From assembly GCF_003086895.1 (NCBI RefSeq), contig NZ_CP026004.1, forward strand, positions 498,084 through 562,083: a stretch of DNA of 64,000 nt, written 5' to 3'. Made by a program: the position numbers and the translations under genes. The notes beneath the pieces are model-generated. The model made no database searches, was not told where the DNA came from, and saw only the letters and a list, made by a program, of their open reading frames with translations. The DNA is from Stenotrophomonas sp. ESTM1D_MKCIP4_1 (GTDB taxonomy: Bacteria; Pseudomonadota; Gammaproteobacteria; Xanthomonadales; Xanthomonadaceae). This document shows positions 27,454-34,760 of the stretch, piece by piece. Positions within the stretch are counted from its first letter, which is position 1. Each line of letters begins with the position of its first letter.

Positions 27454-27511
27454 TGGCCGATGCCGTGCGGGGGCGCTTGTACGGGTACGGCCTGCGTGCT
27501 GTGATCGGGGC

Positions 27512-28798
27512 ATGACCGAACCTGCCCTGAGCCAGCGCCTGGAAACCCTCTGGCGGATGGAATCGCCGGTGTTGATCGCGCGCCTGGCGCGGCTGCTCGG
27601 CGGTGATGTCGGCCGTGCCGAGGAGCTGGCACAGGACACCTGGCTGGCCGCGCTGGAGCGCTGGCCGGCGCAGGGCTTCCCGGACAACCCCGGAGCCTGG
27701 CTGATGACCACTGCGCGCAACCGCGCCATTGATGTGCTGCGCCAGCACCAGCGCGTGGCGCAGCAGCATGCGCAATGGGGTGAGGAGCTGCACCCGGCGG
27801 CACTGCCTGCGCCGGATGAAAGCCAGGCACTGGAAGATGACCTGGGCGATGACCTGCTGCGGCTGATGTTCGTGGCCTGCCACCCGGTACTGCCGGCCGA
27901 TGCACGGGTGGCGCTGACCCTGCGCCTGCTGGGCGGGCTGACCACCAGCGAGATCGCCCGCGCCTTCCTGCAGCCGGAGCCGACCATCGCCCAGCGCATC
28001 GTGCGGGCCAAACGCACCCTGGTGCAGAAGCAGGTTCCCTACGAAGTGCCGCGCACCGAGGCGCTGCCCGAGCGGCTGGCGTCGGTGCTGGAAGCGATCT
28101 ATCTGGTGTTCAACGAAGGGTATGCGGCCAGTGCCGGCGATGACTGGATGCGGCCGGCACTGTGCGAGGAGGCCCTGCGCCTGGCGCGCATTCTCGCCCA
28201 CCGCCTGCCCGCGCCGCCGGTGCTGGGCCTGCTGGCGTTGATGGAACTGCAGGCGTCGCGTGCGGCGGCGCGCGTGGATGCTCAGGGCGAGCCGGTGCTG
28301 CTGGACGTGCAGAACCGTGCGCGCTGGGACTGGTTGCAGATTGAACGTGGCCAGCAAGTGCTGGAACGCGCGCTGCAGGCCGGTGGCGGTGATGATGCCT
28401 ATGTACTGCAGGCACGCATCGCGGCCTGCCATGCGGCGGCGCGCCGCGCGGAAGACACTGACTGGGCACGCATTGCCGCGCTCTATGCGCGGCTGCTGCA
28501 GGTGATGCCATCGCCGGTGGTGGCCCTCAACCGGGTGGTCGCGGTGTCACGCAGCGACGGCGCGTTCGCCGCCTGGGCGTTGTTGCAGCCACTGCTGGTG
28601 GATGCGCGCCTGCAGGGCTATGCGCCTTTGCAGGTGGTGCGCGGCGAGCTGCTGCTGCAGTTGGGGCGGGAACGTGATGCGCGGGATGCGTTTGCCGCGG
28701 CGGCGGCATTGACCGGCAATGCACGGGAGCGGGCGTTGCTGCTGTCGCGCGCCCATCGAACGGGGTCAGAGCCCTTTCCCGACGGGAAAGGGCTCTGA
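27512..28798 (+). CDS. ECF sigma factor, ECF42 type, with C-terminal TPR-like extension
   Basis: A 428-residue sigma-70-family factor of the ECF42 group. The sigma-2 region spans about 15-85 (AEELAQDTWLAAL, NPGAWLMTTARNRAIDVLR). The sigma-4 region spans about 125-175 (DARVALTLRLLGGLTTSEIARAF). A DUF6596/TPR-like extension (about 185-415) carries VFNEGYAAS and LYARLLQVMPSPVVALNRVVA. ECF42 factors lack an anti-sigma; the extension is needed for function in studied members. Targets are usually the adjacent DGPF genes. The last 11 residues, GSEPFPDGKGL, and the stop are encoded by the palindrome at 28762-28802. The start follows GATCGGGGC with only a weak Shine-Dalgarno. Confidence 0.92.
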   Translation: MTEPALSQRLETLWRMESPVLIARLARLLGGDVGRAEELAQDTWLAALERWPAQGFPDNPGAWLMTTARNRAIDVLRQHQRVAQQHAQWGEELHPAALPAPDESQALEDDLGDDLLRLMFVACHPVLPADARVALTLRLLGGLTTSEIARAFLQPEPTIAQRIVRAKRTLVQKQVPYEVPRTEALPERLASVLEAIYLVFNEGYAASAGDDWMRPALCEEALRLARILAHRLPAPPVLGLLALMELQASRAAARVDAQGEPVLLDVQNRARWDWLQIERGQQVLERALQAGGGDDAYVLQARIAACHAAARRAEDTDWARIAALYARLLQVMPSPVVALNRVVAVSRSDGAFAAWALLQPLLVDARLQGYAPLQVVRGELLLQLGRERDARDAFAAAAALTGNARERALLLSRAHRTGSEPFPDGKGL

Positions 28799-28802
28799 CC
28801 CC
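28762..28802. repeat. 41-bp perfect palindrome spanning the sigma-factor stop codon
   Basis: GGGGTCAGAGCCCTTTCCC - GAC - its exact complement. The stem is 19 bp. It encodes the last residues and the TGA (28796-28798) of the ECF42 gene and is also positioned as a transcript-end hairpin; there is no T-tract. Confidence 0.92.
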
Positions 28803-28873
28803 GGTCCCAGGACAGGGCGCGGGCCTGTCGATTCCCATTACACTCCGGAAGGATTTTCCTGCTGGAGAGAGCA

Positions 28874-30523
28874 ATGAAACGAGCGGTACTGGGCATGCTG
28901 GCCCTGTCGGTGTCGAGCGCACTGATGGCGGCCACGCCGAAATTCGATGGCGCGCGGATCTCCGCCGACGTCAAGGAGCTGGCCTCTGACGCCTACGAGG
29001 GCCGTTCGCCGGCCACCGCGGGTGAAGAAAAGACCATTGCCTACCTCAGCAAGCAGTTTGCCGCCGCCGGCCTGCAGCCGGGCGGTGACCTGAAGGACGG
29101 CAAGCGCCTGTGGACCCAGGCCGTTCCGCTGCGCAAGGGCGACATCGTCGGCACGCCGCAGCTGGCCCTGCATCAGGGCGGCAAGACCCTTACCCTCGAC
29201 CAGGGCAAGCAGATCGCCGTACGCGCGGCGATGAACGGCGCTACCGAGGTCGATATCAGCAAGGCGCCGCTGGTCTTCCTCGGCTACGGCGTGAAGGCGC
29301 CGGAGCGCAACTGGGACGACTTCAAGGGCGTGGACCTGAAGGGCAAGATCGCGGTGGTGCTGATCAACGACCCCGATTTTGAAACCGGCAAGGGCGATTT
29401 CGATGGCAAGGGCATGACCTGGTACGGGCGCTGGCCGTACAAGTACGAGGAAGGCGCACGCCAGGGCGCGCTGGGTGTGCTGATCGTGCACGAGACCGCA
29501 CCGGCGTCCTACGGCTGGGCCACCGTGGCCGGTTCCAACACCAACACCATGTTCGACGTGGTGCGTGACAACCCGGGCGAAACCCATCCGTTGCTGGAAG
29601 GCTGGATCCAGCGCGACCTGGCCGTGGAGCTGTTCCGCTCGGCCGGGCAGGACTTCGAGGCGCTGAAGAAGAAGGCGCAGCAGCGCGACTTCACCCCGGT
29701 ACCGCTGACCGGTGCCAGCCTGGATGCGAAGTACGCGGTGAAGACCGAAGTGATCACCTCGCACAACGTGGCCGCGCGCCTGGAAGGCAGCAGCCACCCG
29801 AACGAGACCATCATCTACAGCGCGCACTGGGACCACATCGGCGTGGGCGAGCCGGATGCACGTGGTGACCGCATCTTCAACGGCGCGCTGGACAACGCCA
29901 GTGGCACCGCTTCGCTGATCGAACTGGCGCGCGGCTTTGCCAAGGGGCCGCGCCCGCAGCGCTCGCTGCTGTTCCTGGCGGTCACCGCGGAGGAGAAGGG
30001 CCTGCTGGGTTCGGAGTACTACGCCACCCATCCGCTGTACCCGCTGGAAACCACGGTAGCCGCGATCAACATGGACGGCATGGCGCCGTTCGGGCCCTCG
30101 CGCGACTTCGGCATCTACGGCACGGCGCGCTTCGAGCTGCTGGACCAGCTGAAGGACGTGGCCAAGGGCTGGGACATCCGCTACACCCCGGACCCGAAGC
30201 CGGAAGCCGGCCTGTTCTTCCGTTCCGATCACTTCTCGTTCGCCAAGCGCGGCGTGCCGGCGCTGTCCTGGTCGGCCGGTGAGGACTGGGTGGACGGTGG
30301 GGTTGCCGCTGGCAAGAAGGCTTCGGCCGATTACACCGCCAAGCGCTACCACCAGCAGGGTGACGAATGGCAGCCGGACTGGGTGTTTGCCGGTGCCGCC
30401 CGCGACCTGGAAGTGCTCTACACGCTGGGCAGCCAGCTGGCCAATTCGCGCCGCTGGCCGAACTGGAGCACCGACGAGTCGTTCCGCGCCGTGCGTGACA
30501 GCAGCGCCGACCAGCGCAGGTAA
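28874..30523 (+). CDS. Exported M28-family zinc aminopeptidase with PA-type insert
   Basis: A 549-residue secreted peptidase. The signal peptide is about 1-20 (MKRAVLGMLALSVSSALMAA). A PA-like domain (about 90-240) contains PLVFLGYGVKAPERNWDDF and KGKIAVVLINDPDF. The M28 catalytic part has the expected two-zinc ligands: SAHWDHIG (His, Asp), GALDNASGTA (bridging Asp), TAEEKGLLGSEY (Glu pair), NMDGM (Asp) and RSDHFSFAKRG (His). All are present, so it should be active in the periplasm or outside the cell. It follows the sigma-factor palindrome by 71 bp and has its own GAGAG Shine-Dalgarno. Confidence 0.92.
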   Translation: MKRAVLGMLALSVSSALMAATPKFDGARISADVKELASDAYEGRSPATAGEEKTIAYLSKQFAAAGLQPGGDLKDGKRLWTQAVPLRKGDIVGTPQLALHQGGKTLTLDQGKQIAVRAAMNGATEVDISKAPLVFLGYGVKAPERNWDDFKGVDLKGKIAVVLINDPDFETGKGDFDGKGMTWYGRWPYKYEEGARQGALGVLIVHETAPASYGWATVAGSNTNTMFDVVRDNPGETHPLLEGWIQRDLAVELFRSAGQDFEALKKKAQQRDFTPVPLTGASLDAKYAVKTEVITSHNVAARLEGSSHPNETIIYSAHWDHIGVGEPDARGDRIFNGALDNASGTASLIELARGFAKGPRPQRSLLFLAVTAEEKGLLGSEYYATHPLYPLETTVAAINMDGMAPFGPSRDFGIYGTARFELLDQLKDVAKGWDIRYTPDPKPEAGLFFRSDHFSFAKRGVPALSWSAGEDWVDGGVAAGKKASADYTAKRYHQQGDEWQPDWVFAGAARDLEVLYTLGSQLANSRRWPNWSTDESFRAVRDSSADQRR

Positions 30524-30537
30524 GAGGAACCGGTGTG

Positions 30538-30562
30538 GTGCCGGCCAGCGGCCGGCACTACC
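30538..30562. repeat. Short palindrome GTGCCGGCC-AG-CGGCCGGCAC + TACC
   Basis: A compact hairpin 15 bp after the M28 stop. It has the same core as 8232 and 53070, with a CTAC edge on the right only. The remaining bases up to 30684 show no other feature. Confidence 0.65.
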
Positions 30563-30684
30563 GGGACCAGCCGATACGATCAGATCGGCTTCCATCCCCG
30601 CTTTCCGGCGCTTCGTCGCAGGGCGCTTGTCAGCCTGGTGGGCCGGCCTATGCTCGGCTCACCCCCTTCCTCCAAGGCGCCGTC

Positions 30685-31944
30685 GTGATCGCCAGTCTCA
30701 CTCTCATCTTCCGTCACCTGTTGGCCTGGGCCGTGGCACTGCTGGTGGCCGGCATGGTCTGGAGCGGCATCTTCAGCGGCATGAATGACGGCCCCGGCTG
30801 GATCTTCGGCCTGCTGGCGATGTTCCTGATGATCAGCGCGCTGGGCAGTGCCATCACCCACGTGCGCCGGGTGTGGCTGATTGCCGGACGCCTGGACGGC
30901 AGTACCCTGTCCGGGCACCAGCGGCGCCAGATCGAGGTGCCGCTGGATGCCGGCCCGGCCTTCGCGCTGGTAGAGGCCGCCGTGGCCGAACTGCCGCGCG
31001 TGGAAGACGTGGAGAGCGCCGCTGGCAGCCTGCAGGTGCGCGCCTATGTGCGCCGCGTCGACCCCTGGAATGGCCGCCAGCCGTCGCGCTGGAACCTGCC
31101 GGCACGGCTGGCCATCAAGCGCAACAGCGTGCAGGCCACGGTCACCCCGGGACAGGGCACCAGTACCGTCACCCTGTTGTTCGAGCCTGACGCCGGCTGG
31201 TGGGCCGATCTGCTGGCGCTGGACGAGGGCAGCAACTTCGAGAATGCCGAGGCGGTCACCCGCGCGATCACCCGGCGCGTGGCCGACCAGCGCCGCGACG
31301 AGCAGGCCGCCGCCGAACAGACCCAGGTGGAAAAGGAACTGTCGGTGGCCCGCCTCAACCTGCTGCATGCGCAGGTGGAACCGCACTTCCTCTACAACAC
31401 CTTGGCCAACGCGCAGGTGCTTACCCGCACCGATCCGGGCCGTGCCGAACAGATGCTCGGCCACCTGATCCAGTACCTGCGCAGTTCGCTGCCGCAGGTG
31501 GATGAATCGGTATCCACGCTGGGCGTGGAACTGGAGCGCACCCGCGCCTACCTGGAAATCCTGCGTATCCGCATGGGCGCGCGGCTGGCGGTGGAGGTGC
31601 AGGTGCCCAACGAACTGCACGGCGTGCACCTGCCGGCGATGGCATTGCAGACGCTGGTTGAAAACGCGATCAAGCACGGCCTGGAACCCAAGCCCGGCGG
31701 CGGCACGATCTGGATCCTAGCGCGTGGTTTCGATGACCACGTGACGGTGACCGTGGCCGACGACGGCCTGGGCTTCGGCCAGGGCACCAGCGGTACCGGC
31801 ATCGGCCTGAAGAACCTGCGCGAGCGTCTGCGCCTGACCTGCGGCGAGCAGGCCGGCGTGGCCATCGTCGCCAATTTCCCCAGCGGCGTGGCCGCCACCA
31901 TGACCCTGCCGCAGCCCGCCAAGGAGCGCAGCCATGCCGCTTGA
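30685..31944 (+). CDS. LytS/AlgZ-type sensor histidine kinase
   Basis: A 419-residue kinase of the HisKA_7TM/His_kinase (LytS-YehU) class. Two N-terminal helices (about 5-28 and 36-58) anchor a domain of roughly 130 residues that I do not recognise. The phospho-acceptor is His234 in LHAQVEPHFLYNTLANAQ. The N-box is ENAIKHGLEP and the G-box DDGLGFG...GIGLKNLRERL. A GTG start at 30685 is chosen because AAGG lies nine bases upstream and membrane sequence follows directly; the only longer start runs through the repeat at 30538. It overlaps the response regulator by 11 bp, so they form one two-component pair. Confidence 0.88.
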   Translation: MIASLTLIFRHLLAWAVALLVAGMVWSGIFSGMNDGPGWIFGLLAMFLMISALGSAITHVRRVWLIAGRLDGSTLSGHQRRQIEVPLDAGPAFALVEAAVAELPRVEDVESAAGSLQVRAYVRRVDPWNGRQPSRWNLPARLAIKRNSVQATVTPGQGTSTVTLLFEPDAGWWADLLALDEGSNFENAEAVTRAITRRVADQRRDEQAAAEQTQVEKELSVARLNLLHAQVEPHFLYNTLANAQVLTRTDPGRAEQMLGHLIQYLRSSLPQVDESVSTLGVELERTRAYLEILRIRMGARLAVEVQVPNELHGVHLPAMALQTLVENAIKHGLEPKPGGGTIWILARGFDDHVTVTVADDGLGFGQGTSGTGIGLKNLRERLRLTCGEQAGVAIVANFPSGVAATMTLPQPAKERSHAA

Positions 31945-32704
31945 AGCCCTGATTGCCGAAGACGAGGAACTGCTGCGGCAGTCGCTGGTGGAACAGCTGG
32001 GCCGGTTGTGGCCGGAACTGAAGCTGGTGGCCGAGTGCGAGGATGGTGCCAGCGCACTGGAACAGCTGGCCGAGAAGCAGCCGGACATCGCCTTCCTGGA
32101 TATCCGCATGCCCGGCATCAGCGGTATCGAGGTGGCGCGCGCGCTGTCCGAGCTGAGCCCTCGCACGCAGGTGGTGTTCGTCACCGCCTATGACCAGTAC
32201 GCCATCGATGCGTTCGAGCAGGGGGCGATGGATTACCTGTTGAAGCCGGTCAGCGATGAGCGCCTGCTGGCCACGCGCGAGCGCCTTCTTTCGCGGCTGC
32301 CCACTGCGCGCCAGGATGATGCGGTGCTGGAACGCCTGCTGCAGCGCCTGGGGCCCTCATCGGGCGCCGCCGAGCGCCCGCCGCTGGCCTGGATCACCGC
32401 CAGCAATGGTCGCGATACGCAGTTGATCATGCTTGAGGACGTGGTCTACTTCCGCGCCGACAACAAGTACACCACCGTGGTCACCGGTGCGGGCGAGAGC
32501 CTGCTGCGCACGCCGCTGCGCGAGCTGCTGGAAGTGCTCGACCCGCAGCACTTCCGCCAGGTGCATCGTTCGACCATCGTCAACATGAAGGCGGTGGCGG
32601 CGGTCAGCCGTGACGACACCGGCCGCGGCGTGCTGCGCCTGCGCCAGCGGCCGGAGACACTGGTGGTCAGCCAGCCCTTCATGAGCCTGTTCCGCGGCAT
32701 GTAG
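31934..32704 (+). CDS. LytTR-type response regulator
   Basis: A 256-residue regulator. The receiver domain (about 4-120) has acidic pocket Glu9-Asp10-Glu11, phospho-acceptor Asp56 in FLDIRMPG, Thr in VTAYDQYA and Lys in LLKPV. The LytTR DNA-binding domain is about 150-255 (DVVYFRADNKYTTVVT, FRQVHRSTIVNMKAV). LytTR proteins bind paired direct repeats and usually act with the adjacent LytS-type kinase, here overlapping by 11 bp. The regulon cannot be read from the window. A hairpin 6 bp after the stop ends the unit. Confidence 0.92.
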   Translation: MPLEALIAEDEELLRQSLVEQLGRLWPELKLVAECEDGASALEQLAEKQPDIAFLDIRMPGISGIEVARALSELSPRTQVVFVTAYDQYAIDAFEQGAMDYLLKPVSDERLLATRERLLSRLPTARQDDAVLERLLQRLGPSSGAAERPPLAWITASNGRDTQLIMLEDVVYFRADNKYTTVVTGAGESLLRTPLRELLEVLDPQHFRQVHRSTIVNMKAVAAVSRDDTGRGVLRLRQRPETLVVSQPFMSLFRGM

Positions 32705-32710
32705 AAAGAA

Positions 32711-32742
32711 CAATGCCACCGTGACCGTGCACGGTGGCATTG
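32711..32742. terminator. Bidirectional hairpin between convergent genes
   Basis: CAATGCCACCGTG - ACCGTG - CACGGTGGCATTG: a perfect 13-bp stem with a 6-base loop, placed between the response regulator and the convergent membrane protein. There is no U-tract, so termination strength is uncertain. Confidence 0.6.
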
Positions 32743-32778
32743 TGGATCCCCCCACTTCCCTGGATCAGCGGGCCCGCA

Positions 32779-33393
32779 TCAGTAGGCGGGCTGCAAGGTC
32801 AGATCGTGGTGGTGTTCGGTTTCGCCGACATGGTTGAGGCGCCCGACCAGTTCCGAGTGCTGCCGCATGCGGCCGATCTCGGTCATGATGCGGATGTCCT
32901 CGTGGCGCAGTTCGCGCTTGGAGGTAACGGCCTGCTTGTAGTCCAGCACCTCCGGGTAGTGCTCGGCCAGATCCAGCGCCTCGGCCACGCATTCAACGCT
33001 GTCGGCCTTGGAGGTGATGCGGGCGCGGCTGTTGAACGCTTTCATCCAGCGCTCGAAACCGGCCTGCTGGTCGAACATGTTGGCCATGAACCAGATTACG
33101 AAGAGGATCGACACCCACGAGCCGAACACCACGACCACGCGGGTGAAGGTGATGTGGTAATCGTCGCGCCAGAGGTAGTTGGCGATCAGGCCAAGAATGA
33201 GCAGTGAGGCTGCCTGCCAGCCGATGATCGAGGCGATCAGCCATTGGCACTTGGCTTGGGCCAGCACCGCCACTTCATCGCGGATCTGCTGCTCGCTGAG
33301 GTTGCGCCAGTGCGCGACCTGTTTGTCGAACGGGCTGTGGTAGAGCTCGTTGTCGCGAAGCAGTAGTCCCAAACCCTTGAACAAAGCAATCAT
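32779..33393 (-). CDS. Membrane protein of unknown function (two TM helices)
   Basis: A 204-residue protein starting MIALFKGLGLLLRDNELYHS, with an AGGGAG Shine-Dalgarno just upstream. The central hydrophobic helices are near 52-72 (CQWLIASIIGWQAASLLILG) and 84-106 (RVVVVFGSWVSILFVIWFMAN). A long charged, probably helical C-terminal tail ends GETEHHHDLTLQPAY. No family is recognised. It is convergent with the LytTR regulator across a perfect hairpin, and divergent from the MpaB-like gene, with 309 bp between. Confidence 0.65.
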   Translation of the reverse strand: MIALFKGLGLLLRDNELYHSPFDKQVAHWRNLSEQQIRDEVAVLAQAKCQWLIASIIGWQAASLLILGLIANYLWRDDYHITFTRVVVVFGSWVSILFVIWFMANMFDQQAGFERWMKAFNSRARITSKADSVECVAEALDLAEHYPEVLDYKQAVTSKRELRHEDIRIMTEIGRMRQHSELVGRLNHVGETEHHHDLTLQPAY

Positions 33394-33554
33394 GGCTGGC
33401 TCCCTTGTGGAACGTGCGTCGATCAGCATTGGACGGTGTGGCGGGTTCAGTTCTAGCACTTCCAGCGGGCGGTGCAATGGGCGCAATGCCTACGGCGGCA
33501 AGGGTTTTGTATGAACAGGTGAAGTTTGGTGCGTTGCAGCATCGCGCCCAAGGC

Positions 33555-33573
33555 CTGCGACAAGATGTCGCAG
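33555..33573. promoter_or_regulatory. Perfect dyad, candidate operator upstream of the MpaB-like gene
   Basis: CTGCGACA-AGA-TGTCGCAG: 8-bp arms with a 3-base centre, 130 bp before the MpaB-like start, in the 309-bp divergent gap (33394-33702) that otherwise shows no gene. Size and symmetry suit a dimeric regulator such as TetR. No regulator gene is adjacent. Confidence 0.4.
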
Positions 33574-33702
33574 GGTGAAATGTGCTGCGGCTGCACATGA
33601 AACCCTGGCTGAGCCTCCAGGCTCGCCGTGCCGGGCGGGATCGCCCAGAATCGAGGTGGACCGCGCAGATCGCGGCCGTTTCCGCCACCGATTGGACCTG
33701 AG

Positions 33703-34632
33703 ATGTCGCTGCTGCTGCACCGTCTTTCCCGCCCCGTCACCGCGCCCATCCGGCGCTGGGTGCTCGACGCCTTCCCGCGCGGCCAGAGCGGCATCGATTA
33801 TGACCATCCGCTGGGCGACCCAGGCTGGTTCGGACCGGACAGCGTGACCTGGCGCATGCACGCCGAGCTTCCCTCGATGCTGGCTGGAGGCCTGTGCGCG
33901 CTGATGCTGCAGACCCTGCACCCGCGCGCGCTGGCCGGGGTGTACGACCACTCCAACTTCCGCCAGGACCTGGTCGGGCGCCTGCGCCGGACCACCGCGT
34001 TCGTGGCCGGCACCAGCTATGCGCCCGCTGCGGAAGTGGAAAAACTGGTGAGCAAGGTGCGCCGCATCCATGCGCAGATCCGCGGTCGTACCGCGCAAGG
34101 CGAAGCCTATGCCGCTGATGATCCCCAGCTGCTGACGTGGGTGCATGTGACCGAGGCCTTCGGTTTCCTGCAGGGGTACCGCCGCTATGGCCGCGAGGTG
34201 CCGGAAGCGATTGCCGACCGCTACTACGACGAGTACCGCTGCGTGGCCGAGGCTCTGGGCGCGGTGGATGTGCCGCGCAGCGAGGCGGAGGTGGCCGCCT
34301 ACTTCTGCGCACGGCAACCGGAGCTGCTGGCCGATGCGCGGTCGCGCGAAGTGCTGGAGGTGCTTTCGGCGGTCAACCTGCCGGTGCCCATTCCTGGGCT
34401 GTCGCGCGCGGTGTTCCTGGGCGCGGGTGCCGCACTGCTGCCCGACTGGGCCGAGGCGATGCTGGAACGTACCGCGGGCCAGCGCACGCAGGCGGCAGCG
34501 TCGGCGCGGTTGATGCAGGGCATGGCACCGTTGTTCCGCCGCGCGCTGCCCGATGGCCTGGCCACGCGCGCCTGCGCACGCGTGGGGGTTCCGGTGGACG
34601 TGTTGCGCGAGTGGCCCGAAATGCTCCGGTAG
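33703..34632 (+). CDS. MpaB/DUF2236-family oxygenase-like protein
   Basis: A 309-residue protein of the DUF2236 family, which includes the fungal oxygenase MpaB and is related to heme-b latex-clearing proteins. The diagnostic block is SVTWRMHAELPSMLAGG...MLQTLHPRALAGVYDHS (about 47-85), with RLRRTTAFVAGTSY and LLTWVHVTEAFGF later. These conserved His residues (in RMHAEL, TLHPRA, WVHVTE) are candidate heme ligands. There is no signal peptide. The start at 33703 begins MSLLLHRLSRPV. The stop TAG (34630-34632) lies in the CGGTAG edge of a SMAG repeat. The substrate is unknown. Confidence 0.85.
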   Translation: MSLLLHRLSRPVTAPIRRWVLDAFPRGQSGIDYDHPLGDPGWFGPDSVTWRMHAELPSMLAGGLCALMLQTLHPRALAGVYDHSNFRQDLVGRLRRTTAFVAGTSYAPAAEVEKLVSKVRRIHAQIRGRTAQGEAYAADDPQLLTWVHVTEAFGFLQGYRRYGREVPEAIADRYYDEYRCVAEALGAVDVPRSEAEVAAYFCARQPELLADARSREVLEVLSAVNLPVPIPGLSRAVFLGAGAALLPDWAEAMLERTAGQRTQAAASARLMQGMAPLFRRALPDGLATRACARVGVPVDVLREWPEMLR

Positions 34633-34697
34633 GTGCCAACCTTGGTTGGCACGCATTTCACGGTGCCGTAAAAGCGCCAACCAAGGTTGGCCTCTAC
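34629..34697. repeat. SMAG palindrome pair
   Basis: GTAGGTGCCAACCTTGGTTG... and the inverse ...GCCAACCAAGGTTGGCCTCTAC form a pair about 69 bp long. The first GTAG holds the stop codon of the MpaB-like gene. Confidence 0.88.
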
Positions 34698-34725
34698 CGG
34701 AGCAGGCTACGCCGTGGCATCCACC

Positions 34726-34752
34726 AAAACGGGCGCCTCGCGGCGCCCGTTT
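34726..34752 (-). terminator. Intrinsic terminator of the M13 peptidase gene
   Basis: AAACGGGCGCC - TCGC - GGCGCCCGTTT. Read on the minus strand it is an 11-bp GC-rich stem ending in GTTTT, 8 bp after the peptidase stop. This is a classic rho-independent layout. Confidence 0.75.
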
Positions 34753-34760
34753 CCATCACA

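Noticed and set aside
28826..28848. Second ECF42-type promoter before the M28 peptidase
   Set aside because: TGTCGATTCCC recurs here, but no CG[A/T]C lies at the right distance, so only half of the pattern is present.
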